From Bretschneidera sinensis (lineage: Eukaryota > Streptophyta > Magnoliopsida > Brassicales > Akaniaceae): 64,000 nucleotides of DNA. Below are positions 23,631-36,339 of this stretch, piece by piece. The DNA is taken from the NCBI GenBank assembly GCA_023935145.1, contig CM043699.1, forward strand, positions 130,572,036-130,636,035. Direction: 5' to 3'. Under the pieces are notes generated by a model. It was not told the origin of the DNA and searched no databases. It saw only the letters and a list, made by a program, of their open reading frames with translations. A program made the position numbers and the translations under genes. Every line of letters begins with the position of its first letter. Position 1 is the stretch's first letter.

Positions 23631-26600
23631 ATGGCTGCATCTTTCTCAGTTCCTTCAATGGTAAGAACACTAGTATACTCTTGTATTTCCTTTCTCATAT
23701 CATTCATTTAAGCTTGAATTCATTGTTCATTAATTGAATTCAAGCACTTAATGGGGGTTCAGGAAAATGGGTTTTGCATTTCTTTTTTTGTTCCTGAGGA
23801 AGTTCAGTTTCATTTTAGTATATGATCCTCTGGTTGTCCAGCCCCAGTCACATTGAGCTAATCAAGGTATCAAGGGGTGATCATGTGATCTCAATGAGTT
23901 TGATTTAAGATGCCTGTGGTTGTTTCTGGGAATTGGTTTTCAGTTCTTGTGCTAAGTGATCAAAACAGAGGAAATGAGGCTATTTTCTTGTGGATTGCTT
24001 TACTTTTTTTGTTTTGTCTTTTCTTTTCTTTAGTTCTTTTTTGAAATCAACCCTTGAAAAGGTGTAGAAAGTTTGGGGTTGTTTTCAAAAGCTAAACTGA
24101 TTCTGATTACAGTTAAGACATATCCTTTTTCTTTTCATTTGATGACACTGCCTAATAATAAAGTCGGCAACAATAATTTGTCTTCCCTATTATTCGCTGC
24201 AATTTTATATATCAGATGCAGGACAGAAATCATTGGAGCAAACCTCAAAGATGATTAGGCATCTATGAATATGTTCTGGATCTTCTGTTTTTTGTGCTGA
24301 TTGACTAGGTCCCAATAGGTAAAACCATAGGTGATTAAAAAGTCATTTTATTGATATTTAGTATGATAAGTGATAGAATATAAAAAAATAATCGGGTTTT
24401 TTCTCGTCTGACTTAAGTTTTTGGGATAATTAGTAACTCAATTATTCTTAATATGGTATCAGAATACAAGACTTTGGCTTCGAATTATGAAAATCCTCAA
24501 TTAACATTGCACCCATTACATGTGGGATGTGCTAGAATATAAAATAATAATTGGTGCACACGAAGAGACGCTTTAAAATATAAAATAATAGTTGAGACAT
24601 TTCTCATCAATTTAAATTTTAAAATACTTGATAACTTAATTGTTCTTAATAACAAAGTATAAAGATGAAATTTAATAATTCAAAAGATAAATAAATATCC
24701 TAAATCTCCAATAGTTTTTTCCTTCGAAAACTTTTTTTTTTCTTTCAAGCACTGAATGGTAAATATTCAGATTACGGATTGGAGAATTTTAAAATATGTT
24801 TAGTTATAAAAAAATGTTTTTCAATTTTTATCTATATTTTTTTTCAATAATTTTAATATTCTTAACATAATTTGAAAAATAACATTTATTTTTTAATATA
24901 ATATTAAAAAAATTAAAAAACCACTTTTTTTTTTTTGTTCTCAAACTTATTATTATATTATTACAAAGATGAGCGTCCCAGTAATGAACAAAGTGTTAAA
25001 GAAACCCTTACTTATTTCATCATTTTCTCTCCCAATTTTCTATAACCAACAAAGTGTCGGTTACTTTTATGCATTTATAGCAAATGTATATATTCTAACA
25101 AAAATTAATGTTACGCACCCTAATTTTTAACAAAAATAAGAACATCTCTTTTAAGTATTTCGTCATTTTTGGTCTCTGAAACCATCCTTAATGATGAATT
25201 AGAAATTTGTGAACAGATAATGGAAGAAGAGGGGAGATTTGAAGCTGAAATTGCAGAAGTGCAGGCATGGTGGAACTCAGAGAGGTTCAGGCTCACCCGA
25301 CGACCATATTCAGCTAGAGATGTTGTGGCTCTACGAGGCACTCTCAAGCAAAGCTATGGCTCAAACGAGCTGGCAAGTAAGCTATGGAGAACTCTCAAGA
25401 CCCACCAAGGCAATGGCACGGCGTCAAGGACTTTTGGTGCCCTTGACCCTGTCCAAGTAACCATGATGGCCAAGCACTTGGACACCATTTATGTCTCTGG
25501 TTGGCAGTGCTCATCCACCCACACCAGCACCAATGAGCCAGGTCCAGACCTTGCTGACTACCCTTATGACACTGTCCCTAACAAAGTCGAACATCTTTTC
25601 TTCGCGCAACAATACCATGATCGTAAACAAAGAGAGGCACGAATGAGCATGAGCCGCGAGGAGAGGGCTAGGACCCCATATGTTGATTATCTGAAGCCAA
25701 TTATAGCCGATGGTGATACTGGGTTTGGTGGCACCACAGCAACTGTTAAGCTTTGCAAGCTCTTTGTTGAGCGCGGAGCTGCTGGTGTTCACATTGAGGA
25801 CCAGTCCTCACTGACCAAAAAATGTGGCCATATGGCTGGAAAAGTGCTTGTTGCTGTTAGTGAACACATTAACAGGCTTGTCGCTGCGAGGTTGCAATTC
25901 GATGTTATGGGGGTGGAAACTGTGTTGGTGGCTAGAACTGATGCTGTTGCAGCTACACTGATCCAAACCAATATGGATACTAGAGATCATCAGTTCATTT
26001 TGGGTGTCACTAATCCAAATCTCAGAGGCAAAAGCTTAGCTAATGTTTTGGCAGAAGCAATGGCTGCTGGTAAAACAGGAGCTGAACTTCAAATCATAGA
26101 GGACAATTGGCTATCCATGGCACAACTTAAGACATTCTCTGAATGTGTTATAGATGCAATCAAGAATTTGAGCATTGGGGAGAATGAGAAGAGGAGGAGA
26201 CTGAATGGATGGATGAACCATTCTAGTTATGACAAGTGCCTCTCTAATGAACAAGGCAGAGAGGTTGCAGAGAGATTGGGGCTCAATAATCTTTTCTGGG
26301 ACTGGGATTTGCCTAGAACCAGAGAAGGGTTTTACAGGTTCAAGGGGTCTGTAATGGCTGCAATCGTCCGTGGATGGGCTTTTGCTCCTCATGCTGATAT
26401 TATATGGATGGAGACTTCGAGCCCTGACTTGGTTGAGTGCACCGATTTTGCAGAGGGTGTGAAATCAAAGCAACCAGAGATCATGTTGGCTTATAATCTT
26501 TCACCATCTTTTAACTGGGATGCATCAGGGATGAGCGATCAACAGATGTGGGAGTTCATTCCAAGGATAGCAAAATTGGGGTATTGTTGGCAGTTCATTA

Positions 26601-27052
26601 CTCTGGCTGGTTTCCATGCTGATGCTCTAGTGACTGACACGTTTGCTAGAGATTTTGCAAGGAGGGGAATGTTGGCTTATGTGGAGAAAATCCAAAGGGA
26701 GGAGAGAAACAATGGAGTTGATACATTGGCTCATCAAAAATGGTCTGGTGCAAACTTCTATGATCGGTATCTCAAGACAGTCCAGGGAGGAATTTCCTCT
26801 ACTACTGCTATGGGCAAAGGTAAATTGATCATATACTCTATCTCTTGAATTGGTACATAATTTTTAAAAAAAAAAACTTATTTGCGCGTACTCAATTAAT
26901 ATATATAGAAAAATTGCAATCTTGAGAAATTGTTAAAACTCGTTTTGATTGCAGGAGTTACTGAAGAGCAATTCAAGGATACATGGACAAGGCCAGGAAC
27001 CATGGAAATGGGTGAAGGCAGCAGCATTGTAGTTGCTAAATCAAGAATGTAA
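23631..27052 (+). CDS. ICL: Isocitrate lyase, glyoxysomal
   Basis: Three exons, 23631-23660, 25217-26819 and 26955-27052, join in frame into 576 residues, the standard plant length. The short first exon encodes [10 protein letters not shown]. Exon 2 starts [20 protein letters not shown] and carries the catalytic motif KKCGH at residues 211-215. Upstream of it lies the metal and substrate loop ADGDTGFGG (about 174-182). Isocitrate lyase splits isocitrate to glyoxylate and succinate in the glyoxylate cycle, which converts storage lipid to sugar in germinating seedlings. The C-terminus SRM is a peroxisomal PTS1-type signal, as in other plant ICLs. A TATA box lies 90 bases before the ATG and an AATAAA at 27140-27145. 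The start in exon 1 is preferred to an in-frame ATG at 25169, because only it yields the family N-terminus via a GT-AG intron of 1.56 kb. No lesion seen. Confidence 0.97.
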
Positions 27053-27871
27053 GAGAACAACATGCTACTAGTTTGGGCTTTATGGTTATGGGTCTATTTT
27101 GGAGCATTACTCAGTCCATGTATTTTAGAACTTGGGAGGAATAAAGTGTTGCAATAATTCCATTGGTAATTGGGGTCGTTCTGGGCAATTTTTGGCCACA
27201 TATAGTACTATTGCTACTACTTGTTTTAGCTCTCTGGAACCTTTGTTTAGGGAAAACTTTTTATGTTTATGTTTACTGTGGTGATTCCCATATGCTTGAA
27301 ATACCCATCATCAAGTGTTTGTTATGTTTACAAAATATCAAAACTTACACAAATTAAATTTCCAGAGATAATTTGTAGCAATTGAAAATGTGAAATGAAA
27401 ATTTATATTTGGGTCAAAAAGAGATTTTTTTTAAAAACAAAGTTTTTGTCACCTCAAGGCTATGCGAAGCAGATCGAACAGCTTAAATGGAAACGCTGCG
27501 TTTCAAGTGCAACGATAAAATCCTCTCCCCCACCCAATTTTTTTTAAAAAAAACTGCAACATAATACCGTTCTACTCCGTTTTCTCTTTTCCTCTTTGGG
27601 TGTCTCTCTCTCGAATACAGACTACAGACTCCAATGACAAATCGACCGCTTAGTTGTTAGCCCTTTCTGGTATGATCTCTTATCCGATCTACGGTTTGTT
27701 ATTTCCGTTTTCATCAGCGTTGCATCGTTGTTAGAATTATTTGTTTTCTTTTTCCTTTATTTTTCATGTGCGTTTTGTCATATACGGAGCAACATTTTGG
27801 GTGATCTGAACAATTGGTCGCTGAGGAAATTGAGAAATTCGCGTTTACTCATCTATTTGATGGCTGAGATC

Positions 27872-27904
<33 letters not shown>

Positions 27905-28200
27905 TATTCTGCATTCTCAGCAACCAAATAGAGAATTTTTCTCATTGTTTTCTTAGTTTATGAGTCAATTGTCAAATCATCCTACCTTTCTTCGTTAATA
28001 GTATTTTTTTATTCATTTTGTATCTTCATATCTGCAACACATTTATCTGAATCTAACTTGATGTTTAACCTGCTCCATTTTGGGTGCTCTTTTGGTTTCT
28101 TTTTAATCGAGTTGTAGCTAAGAATTAATTGTTAGATTCAGGCATTAATGCTACTGCTAACTACTAACCATCATCATGCATTCCAGCGAAATTTTTTTTC

Positions 28201-28465
28201 TTCTTAATTTTAACCTTTTCTGTTGAGTAAGTTTTTTTTTTTCTTTTGTCTTAATTTTAACTTTTCCTGTTGAGCAAGTTTCCTATCTATGGTTATGTTA
28301 AATATTTTGAATTTCTTATACCAGCGGAAAAAAATATTTTTTTTTTTTTGTCTTAATTTTAACATTTTCTGTTGAGTAAGTTTCTTTTGGTCTTAATTTT
28401 AACTTTTCCTGTTTAGTAAGTTTCCTATCTATGGTTATGTTAATTTTTTTGAATTTCTTATAGAC
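28201..28465. repeat. Nested direct repeats, about 75-bp and 145-bp spacing
   Basis: The phrase CTTAATTTTAAC followed by a T-rich CTGTTGAGTAAGTTT occurs four times. The two longer copies also share CCTATCTATGGTTATGTTAA and a following GAATTTCTTATA. This looks like a duplication of an already repeated unit. Confidence 0.8.
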
Positions 28466-29298
28466 CTTAGAGCTTGATTTGTTGTTTACCTTTGTAATTG
28501 TTTAAGCATTGTGGTAGAAAAGTTTTGAATCTGAAACTTGAGATTTTAGTTATTCAAGAGCATTATGCATGTTATATGGATATGCATAAAAGTGGATTTG
28601 GTTTCAATTTTGATTTTGCTATTATGTTCTAGATGGCTGGAGATGCTTGTTAAGGATGAGGAATGTGTTGCATACAGTGACTTTTATCTAGGACATTGTT
28701 TGTCGACAATCTACTTTTATTGTTTTTGTGGTACCAAGAAAGGTCTTACCTTTAACAGGACAAGGAATCATTGTTTCTACAATGTCCGAATCAGTGATCT
28801 GAAGGACCTTAGGAATTCTGGAATCTCAAGCAATGTTGCTTCTGTTTGTTTTATTGCTCTTACCAACTCTCGGAAGTTACCAGCTAAGAAGGTTTTTGGA
28901 TATCTTCGGTCTTTCTTTAAACTACCTTAATTTCATAGATACTTCAGTTTCCAACTTTATACACTTGATAAAATTTATCAAAAAGAGAAGAAAATCCAAC
29001 AAGTTTCTTGCTTGCATTATAAAAATCTTGCCGCAAAAGGTAAAAAAAAGAAAAAAAAAAGGACAATGGAATGGAAGAATGGGGAGAATAAAGAGTTAGG
29101 TGAGAGTAAAACTGTCATGACAATAGTTTTTAGGACTCAGCTGGAGTGAAAGCTTACACCAAATTTTCAAGTGGTTATAAGATTCTGGATTTGTTGTGGA
29201 ATCTCATTACCTACCATATGGTTTTGCATTCCTTCTGCTATTGTGGGACCAAATGCCAGAATTGTTCTATTCCTGGTGTACCAACTACCAAGCGGGGG

Positions 29299-29492
29299 GC
29301 TCATTTGGTATGGACGGAATGGGATTGGGAAAAGGATTAGAAATCCTGCTCTATTCTGGTGTTGCTAACTTGCTAGTATAAGAAGACGTAAAATTTTGTC
29401 TAAACATTCTAATGGGAAACATTAAGGTTCACAACTGTAAAATCTCATAGTTGATATTTAATATGTTTCCATTCCCATTGCATCCCAAACGA
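29299..29492. mobile_element. Possible small MITE
   Basis: The left end CATTTGGTATGGACGGAATG and the inverted right end CGTTTGGGATGCAATGGGAA are similar over about 25 bases. No target duplication was established. Borders are approximate. Confidence 0.35.
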
Positions 29493-30763
29493 ATCAAATG
29501 GCGTTTAGAGACAAGGAACAGTTTAATGTTTGCTTTAAACTAATGACTGAGGCTAATGGGGCATCTCTTCTGGATTTTAAAATACCATTATCTGGATAGA
29601 TTATATCAACCATAAAGTCTTAATAAGGCAGAGAAACAGTGTGTCAAACTTAAAATTTCGTTCTTCGTTGTCATTAAAATTCGGCTATCCAGGCATCTTT
29701 TATGCATCTTTTGAGAGTGGCAATGCAGTAGCGCATTGCACCTTAATGAGTTCCTTTCTATCTTTCCTTTCCAATATAATATTTTGGATCAAATGTTCTG
29801 TAGTATTGATATACACAAATTTATGGGCATGTGTTTTGCTATCATTATTGCTCCATTTCACTTTCACTAAGTTTTCTATTTTATGAAGTCTGTTTTGAAA
29901 CTCTAGATTTTCATGGTTGCTCTGCATCCATTTGCTCTTGGGTACACTCTTAGACAAAACTTGTTTACTGTAGGGTTTTCTAGACTCTATAGCCTTCCAC
30001 GCTTCCCGGGCATCACTCGTCTAAAAGTTATCATGGAACATAATGGTAGGACTAGTTATAAAAGCTTTATAACGGTCAGGATATGAACTCTCTTTAGTAA
30101 TTTGGTTTTCAATATCATGTTATATATTTTGTTTTGTGCCAAATGGAACTCAATTCATTTAGGAAGGATGCAGATCGACTGGAAGTGGGCGCAGAAAGCT
30201 AAACACTTTAAGCAGTCTAGTGAAGCACTTACAACGGTTCTAGGATCAGATGGAGCAATATTGTAAGCTATACTAGTGAAAGGAAAAGGACCCTGTTGAG
30301 AGACAATAGTCGAACAGCTTGTAGCTGTTGAGATGCATGAGAGAAGATTATATCCTCGTGGTTATGACATGTTTCAGCATTTACTTGCATGTTTCTATCT
30401 TGTCTATTCATTTAATCTTCTGCAATTACTCCTATGATCCTTTCAAATTTACATCAGTTGGGTGTCCAGAAGATTTGGGACTTGCCTCGAGTGCACAGCT
30501 CTAACATCAACCTGAAATCAGTAATTCAAGCATATGGTTGTTCTGTTAAAGTGATTTAGAACAAAGTAAATTACAATCCAAGGAGAAAACAGCCTTGCAA
30601 TTGTACCAAATTGTATTATTTGTAAGTATATGAAAAAAAATAGAATATAGAATGACAAGTAAATTTAGAAAGACAAAAACCAGTAGTAGTCGCCCCTCAA
30701 ATGAGTAGTGTAACAGTATGTGTTGGTGTAAAGAAGTTATTAAAAGGTACTTTCCTCCGTTGA

Positions 30764-30925
30764 TTACTTCTTCCAAGGTTTCAAAATAGAGAGCACGATG
30801 ATGATTGCAATAATTAGGAGCAAGATGATGGAGATCATCATGCATTTTCTTGTCTTCTTTTGCAAGCTTTTTGCTGTTCGAAGAGCATCTGTACCCATTT
30901 GCAAATGGTCTACTGCATTGGTCAC
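30764..30925 (-). other. Distal alternative terminal exon of the syntaxin locus
   Basis: Begins after a CAG acceptor and encodes 53 residues: end of the SNARE motif (VTNAVDHLQMGTDALRTAKS), a basic stretch LQKKTRKC, a hydrophobic anchor MMISIILLLIIAIIIVLSI and the tail LKPWKK with a stop. The frame is intact. Confidence 0.85.
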
Positions 30926-31261
30926 CTGTAACAATGAGCACCATTAAGGATAAATGAGAATCAATAATGTAATATAACAATTGAAATTTATGCAATGTGG
31001 ATATATACTCCATCAGTTATTGAGGGAGACACATTAGAATGTTTGACATGGAAATTCTATTAATGAGGATAAACTGTATAGTGTGTATACGTGCTCCAAA
31101 CCCTTAATCACAAATCACACCACCACCACCAAACCAAATTCACACAAGGAAAAAGGAGAAGGAAAGAAAGGCAGCAAAGGCAACACACTGCTGACACATG
31201 CAAAATATAAGCTCCCCACCAATTACAACTATTAGACGGTCAAGTAACAAAAGGAGCAGAC

Positions 31262-31435
31262 TCAAGTACCCTTGTTACTCTTCCAAGGTTGGATGACACC
31301 GACGACTATGACTGCTACTATAAGTAGGAGAATAATAATTGCAATACGCATCCATTTTCGAGAATTTCTCTGAAGTTTCTTAGCATTTTGAAGTACAGTT
31401 GTCCCTGACTGGACTTGAGTGACTGCAGTTGCAAC
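31262..31435 (-). other. Proximal alternative terminal exon of the syntaxin locus
   Basis: Begins after a TTCAG acceptor and encodes 57 residues: VATAVTQVQSGTTVLQNAKK, then LQRNSRKWMR, an anchor rich in Ile, Leu and Val (IAIIILLLIVAVIVVGV) and tail IQPWKSNKGT with a stop. It is homologous to the distal exon but has a different anchor. Both cannot be used in one protein, so transcripts would choose one by polyadenylation or splicing. Confidence 0.85.
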
Positions 31436-32920
31436 CTGAACAGGATATCCATTAACGCACAACACCAAGCAAAACACATCCTTCAACATGCATGTGACAC
31501 ACAAAGAGAGAAGCTTATGTGAGGATAGAAACAAACCTGACTTTCAATGTTATCTAAAATCTCTCCTTGGGCCTCAACAAGAACTTAATGCTTATGTCTA
31601 TTGAGTATATATACCTGATGTAAGTCAAGAAGCTTTTTCTCTTTCTCCTTTGCAGCAACATGTCTCTCCTGGATTTCTTCCAAGGTCTATAATTAAAAAG
31701 TTGCAGAGAAATATCCAAACCAGAAGATTCTTAATTCCTGACATAGAGCTGTGTGCATGGGATCTGTAAGGAGTGGACACCTCTCTTCAATACAATCTCA
31801 ATGAATCTAACCTTTTTTTTTTCCTTAATTTTTTCAAAAATTTATTATAAGAAAGATATGAGCAGTCAAGAACAGAAACAGGCTCTTCCATTCTCAAAAA
31901 CTTGGTGAGGATTGGAAGCTCAATTTTCTTACTATCAGACAAAAATATCTCAAAGAACGGTCCGATGAATAAACAAACAACTTAATCATGAAGATGAGAG
32001 AAAGTAAAAATTTCCTCATTTTATACTATCATTATATCCATAAAATTTCTGCTCCCTCTATCAGTGATACTTGGGGGCTCAAGGCTGATGTTGTAGCAAG
32101 CTCCCATCTTGCTCCTAACAAATGTTCCAACATTTGTTACTTGGAATTCTGACAAAGATACATTCAAATTTATATCATAAGAAGGATGTGAACACTTTCT
32201 GGAAACTTTCTCATTTAAATTCTATAATCAGAATTCAAGAGATTCCAGTTACTGTAAAATTAGATGCCACAGATTCATTGGTCTAGTATTAAACTTTCGA
32301 AACGATAAAGCAACTGGTACGTCAAAACGATGAAGGGGACATACCTGTCCTCTTCCCTGTTCTTTAATTGCCTTCTGAAAGATTTGCTCACTATTTCCAG
32401 TTTCAATCAGGTGGTCAATTGTCTAAAACAGTCATTAAATATTGGTCAATTACAGAAGCATCATATCCACCAGAGCTGAAATTTTAATTTCAAATTCAGC
32501 CTCACCTCTTCATCTGGCCTGGTTCCCGTAGTTGTTCAAGAAAATCGCAAAACAGGAAGTGCAATCAATAATAACTCGATCTTCCATTTAGGAAAAAGGA
32601 ATGATAGCACAATATCACCATTATTTTTTACTTGTATTTTGCCGTCACTCTACATTTACACTTTTGTAATTTGAAATCAAGTATTTAAACCTGTAATGAC
32701 TCCTCTCCACTACTTCACGGTACTCGTCTTGGATCCTTTGTCTTAGTGTCTGAAACATGATACTAGGATGAGAACACAACGAGAAAACTAACCACAAAAA
32801 CAATCAGCAGAATATTGTAGACATACCTGAAACTCTATCATTAGATCCTTGAACTTTTTTGTCAGGGCACTGCATGACAAAAAGTTAATATATACATCAA
32901 CTTGCTAATTCAAACTTTTT

Positions 32921-33027
32921 GTGAGAAGGGAACAAGTCTTGAATTTTATTGTTAATTCAAAACTTTGCACTTGCAACGCACTTTGAAACATTCATTCTGG
33001 ATCTATCAAGACTTGTTCCCTTCTCAC
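32921..33027. repeat. Perfect 22-bp inverted repeat linking syntaxin exon 6 to its intron
   Basis: Positions 32921-32942 are the exact reverse complement of 33006-33027, separated by 63 bases. One arm lies in the exon encoding CEKGTSLD and the other in the following intron. Confidence 0.9.
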
Positions 33028-34779
33028 ATCCTGCTTTCTATCGGTTGGCTAAGTTCTGGAGACCAAAAGGAAGAAGTCAGCACATAGTCTTAAGTGGTGT
33101 CTAGCTATGCTCACAAGACATGAAGACAAATCTAGAAACAATTGAATGGGGTTTTACATCTTTGTTTATTCCTTCTAGTTTTGCTTTGACATTACGTGCA
33201 ATCTTTCCTACTTCATCAATATCTTTCTCCATTCGCTTCTTGATAGCTGCAATGATTTAACAGAATTCTCAAAGAGTTTTTACAAATGTGGAGCTACAAT
33301 AAACAAGAGAAAATGAACAGCAGGACAAGGAACTGATGATGAATTTTTGAAACTGTCAAAAGCGTAGCTTTATGAGACAGATATATATCAAGAGCTTGCC
33401 CCAAGATACAAACAACTGGAAAATCTACTTAAAATTCTTCTTGAATTAGTAGCTGCCAATGTCTGTATAACAGTATCCTGATTCCAGCATGTACCAAGTT
33501 GGTTCACACTTCATAGTTCAAACTCAGCAGAGCAAAAGAATACTAGTAGCTAATTTGTATACAGAGTTACAATGGGAAGATTACATTTACAAGTAAAGGG
33601 AAAAGAGTAGATCTTATACCTTTCATAGCAGATGCTTTTGTTACAGATTTTGACTCTTCGTTAGCATCCTGTACAAAAGTTTTATGTTATAAGTTTTTCT
33701 TAAGCGAGTTGAGTTGAGACTGTCAACAGTAAAATAATTAGCTGAACTTTACTCTCATGGGGAATTACTCAGTAAGATAGTCCTACGAACCAAAGTTTGT
33801 GAGCATTTAGCATTAATGTTTCTGATGAATACTTCCGACATAAAATAGCAGGCTAATGATTTTGTTTTTGTTCTGAGCAGCATTGGCAAAATAGACACAC
33901 AGGTATTGATGATATCAAATGATAGCGAAGTTATAAAATTCTGGAAATCTGAGCCAAAGTAGGCATGTGAAAGATGGACTAAACTGTTTGGTTGTGTCAA
34001 TTGGAACTGAAACTAGTGATCTTTCCAGCCAGGTGGATGACTGATTTAGGTACTACCCAGGTATATGTAAAATTTAAGAAGAAAATGAGTTCCATCTATT
34101 CTTTCTATTTTGATTGTATACTCTGTAGACAACTTTTTTATCAGTACTCTAGATAATAATTTCAGCATCAAATTGAAGTTCAACTCAAGATATCCCTCTT
34201 CCATTGCAATTTTTTTTTTCCGACATTGCAGGTAAGACAGCGGAACTAAAATACTAAACAACAAATTGAAACCACCATATCAGTACCTTTTCAGTTATAC
34301 CATAGTTTTCACTCAAATATGGAATCTCTCTTCAGCAGGATCTATTGAGAAATCAAGAGATGAGATAAGATAAAGAAAACTATATCTAGTGCTCTAATTC
34401 CTAGATAAGAGTAGGATAGGATAATTTGATAATGACACTGCACTTTGTAGAACCGCAGTACACCCCATGACTAAAGCAAGTGATACTATACTTATCTCCA
34501 TCTCCACATATATGCTCATAAATTTGTCATAGAAAACTGTAACAAAATAGAGCTTAAGTGAGTGTTATACATACCTTAAGTTTCGTAAGTAACCCAGAAA
34601 GCTTATCAATCTGTCTCTCAACCTCTTGTATCTAAATTATGATGATCTAGAAAAAGAAAACTAGTTAGAGGAATTTGCAAACCAGAATAAAAAACAAAAA
34701 AAAGTTATCATAGAACCAAAAAAGAATTACAGCTGATAAAAGGAGGTAAAATGTGTATGTATAATATCTACATGAATCT

Positions 34780-35460
34780 TGATATGGCCCAAAATACGCC
34801 GGCCCAAATGAGCTCCAGGTCCAACAAATCGACCCCGGCCCAAATGAGCTCCAGCCCAAATAAGCACCAGACCCACCAGAGCGGTCCAGTCCAAATAAGC
34901 CTCAGGCCCAGCAAGATGCTCCAACCCAATAAGAAGCCAAACTAAACTCTCCAGCCCGAGTAGTGTTCTGATCCAGTGACCCCTCCAGCCCAGACAAGCT
35001 GCCAACATCCCCTCCGGCCCAGCAAAATCTCCAAGCCCATGAAGGATGGCCCGACAAACCTGTGCCCGGATCCCCCACTATGACTTGACACCCTGCAGCC
35101 ACCCTACGGCGGCCCCGCGGCCACCCTACAACGCCCCTTCTCCTGAGCTTGCAATCATGATCTCCCCATTGGCGGACTACTATAAATGGGCCAAGGTATG
35201 GACTTCACCAAAAACATTGAAAAAACACACACTTCTACTTACACTTCAACTACACAAGCCCTCGGCTTCTTCTGAGCCATCGGCTTCTCCTTTAAATCGT
35301 TGCTAACTTAAGCATCGGAGCACCCTCGGAGGTCTTCCCCTCCCTTCCTTCCGAGGGCCTTCAGTTCACCCCTGTTACCTGTGCAGGACCAGGTCACGTC
35401 CTCACCAGAGCCATGTCCTCACCCAGGCCACGTCAGCACCAACAGTTCGCGGCATCAACA
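34780..35460 (+). repeat. 5' LTR of the outer element
   Basis: 681 bases, TG...CA ends. A TATA-like ACTATAAATGG lies at about 35179-35189, followed by the likely transcription start. The 3' LTR is its direct copy. Confidence 0.93.
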
Positions 35461-35537
35461 GATTGGTACCGTCGGTGGGAAGCCACTATCTCTCGCTACC
35501 ATAGGAGCGAAGAAGTAAAAAGAACTCATCTGTCACA

Positions 35538-36339
35538 ATGCCGCCAAGAAACAGTACCAGAAGAACCACGAGGAAGCTCTAGTAGAGTGCTCGGCTCCCA
35601 TCCAAAATGACGCTCATAGTCACCAATCCAGACTCAGGTTCTCAACGATTCCTGAGCACGACACCCCTAGAGAGCAGAACCCCCACCCTTCCGGGATTGG
35701 CTCTCCCAATGGAGGGGAAGAGGTGGCCCACCTCCAGGCCCCAATGACTCAAGCTTAGTTCCAGGAGCTATGCAGGATGATAGCCAGCCTGGCGGCCCAG
35801 GTGCGGGGCGGAGGTCAGCCACCTCTCTTCCTTCCTCACCAAGCTCCAAGACAAGCAGAGTCTTCAAACAGGGACGACCCCACCTATAACCGGCCTTATA
35901 CAGAGCCCTCGCCGCGTAACAGCCAATCCAAGGAGAGCTCATCCTCAAAAGGCAACCTCAGCCTAGACAGATGGTTTGAGGAAATGGAAGAAAAAATAGA
36001 CTCGGCTCTGAGGCACAAAAATCCCAGCCTCATAGATGAATTTTGCATCCAAGACCCTCCATTCACAAAAGATGTCCTCGAGACCCCGCTTCCACCCAAC
36101 TTCAGGATGCCTCAAGTGAGAATGTATGATGGCTCCGCGGATCTTATGGATCACCTACAGCACTACAAGACGACTATGATGCTGCACCGCCACTCGGACC
36201 CGATTATGTGTCGTGCCTTCCCTCTGACTCTTGAAAGGGTTGCAGGCACCTGGTACTCAAGGCTGAAGCCAGGAAGCATCAGCAACTTCAAAGAACTCAG
36301 CTACGCCTTCGCATCCCATTTCCTCAGTAGCAAGGGGCT
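35538..36339 (+). pseudogene. Outer element gag, N-terminal part
   Basis: Starts ATGCCGCCAAGAAAC at 35538, a usual Gypsy gag start. A frameshift near 35580 and a TAG at 35756-35758 break the frame; from 35777 it is open. The retrotransposon gag core is visible (PQVRMYDGSADLMDHLQHYK, then FPLTLERVAGTWYSRLKPGS). The frame is cut at 36339 by the inner element and resumes after 43695. Confidence 0.85.

Larger units (their letters stand above)
27053..30763. other. Intergenic, no confident gene
   Basis: A CT-rich, leader-like stretch at about 27580-27670 is followed by a GTATGATC donor-like sequence, and open frames occur at 28565-28930 and 29146-29381. None shows a known domain or joins into a convincing protein. 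Possibly a non-coding transcript or a dead gene. A T run occupies about 27871-27903. Confidence 0.45.

Noticed and set aside
25169..25216. In-frame ATG upstream of the large isocitrate lyase exon
   Set aside because: The 16 residues it adds ([16 protein letters not shown]) do not belong to the family, whereas splicing from 23660 to 25217 gives the normal N-terminus [10 protein letters not shown].
28565..28930. 121-codon open frame on the plus strand
   Set aside because: No recognisable domain, composition is AT-driven, and no credible splice partners were found.
29146..29381. Overlapping frames in three phases
   Set aside because: They coincide with MITE-like terminal sequence and none has a domain.
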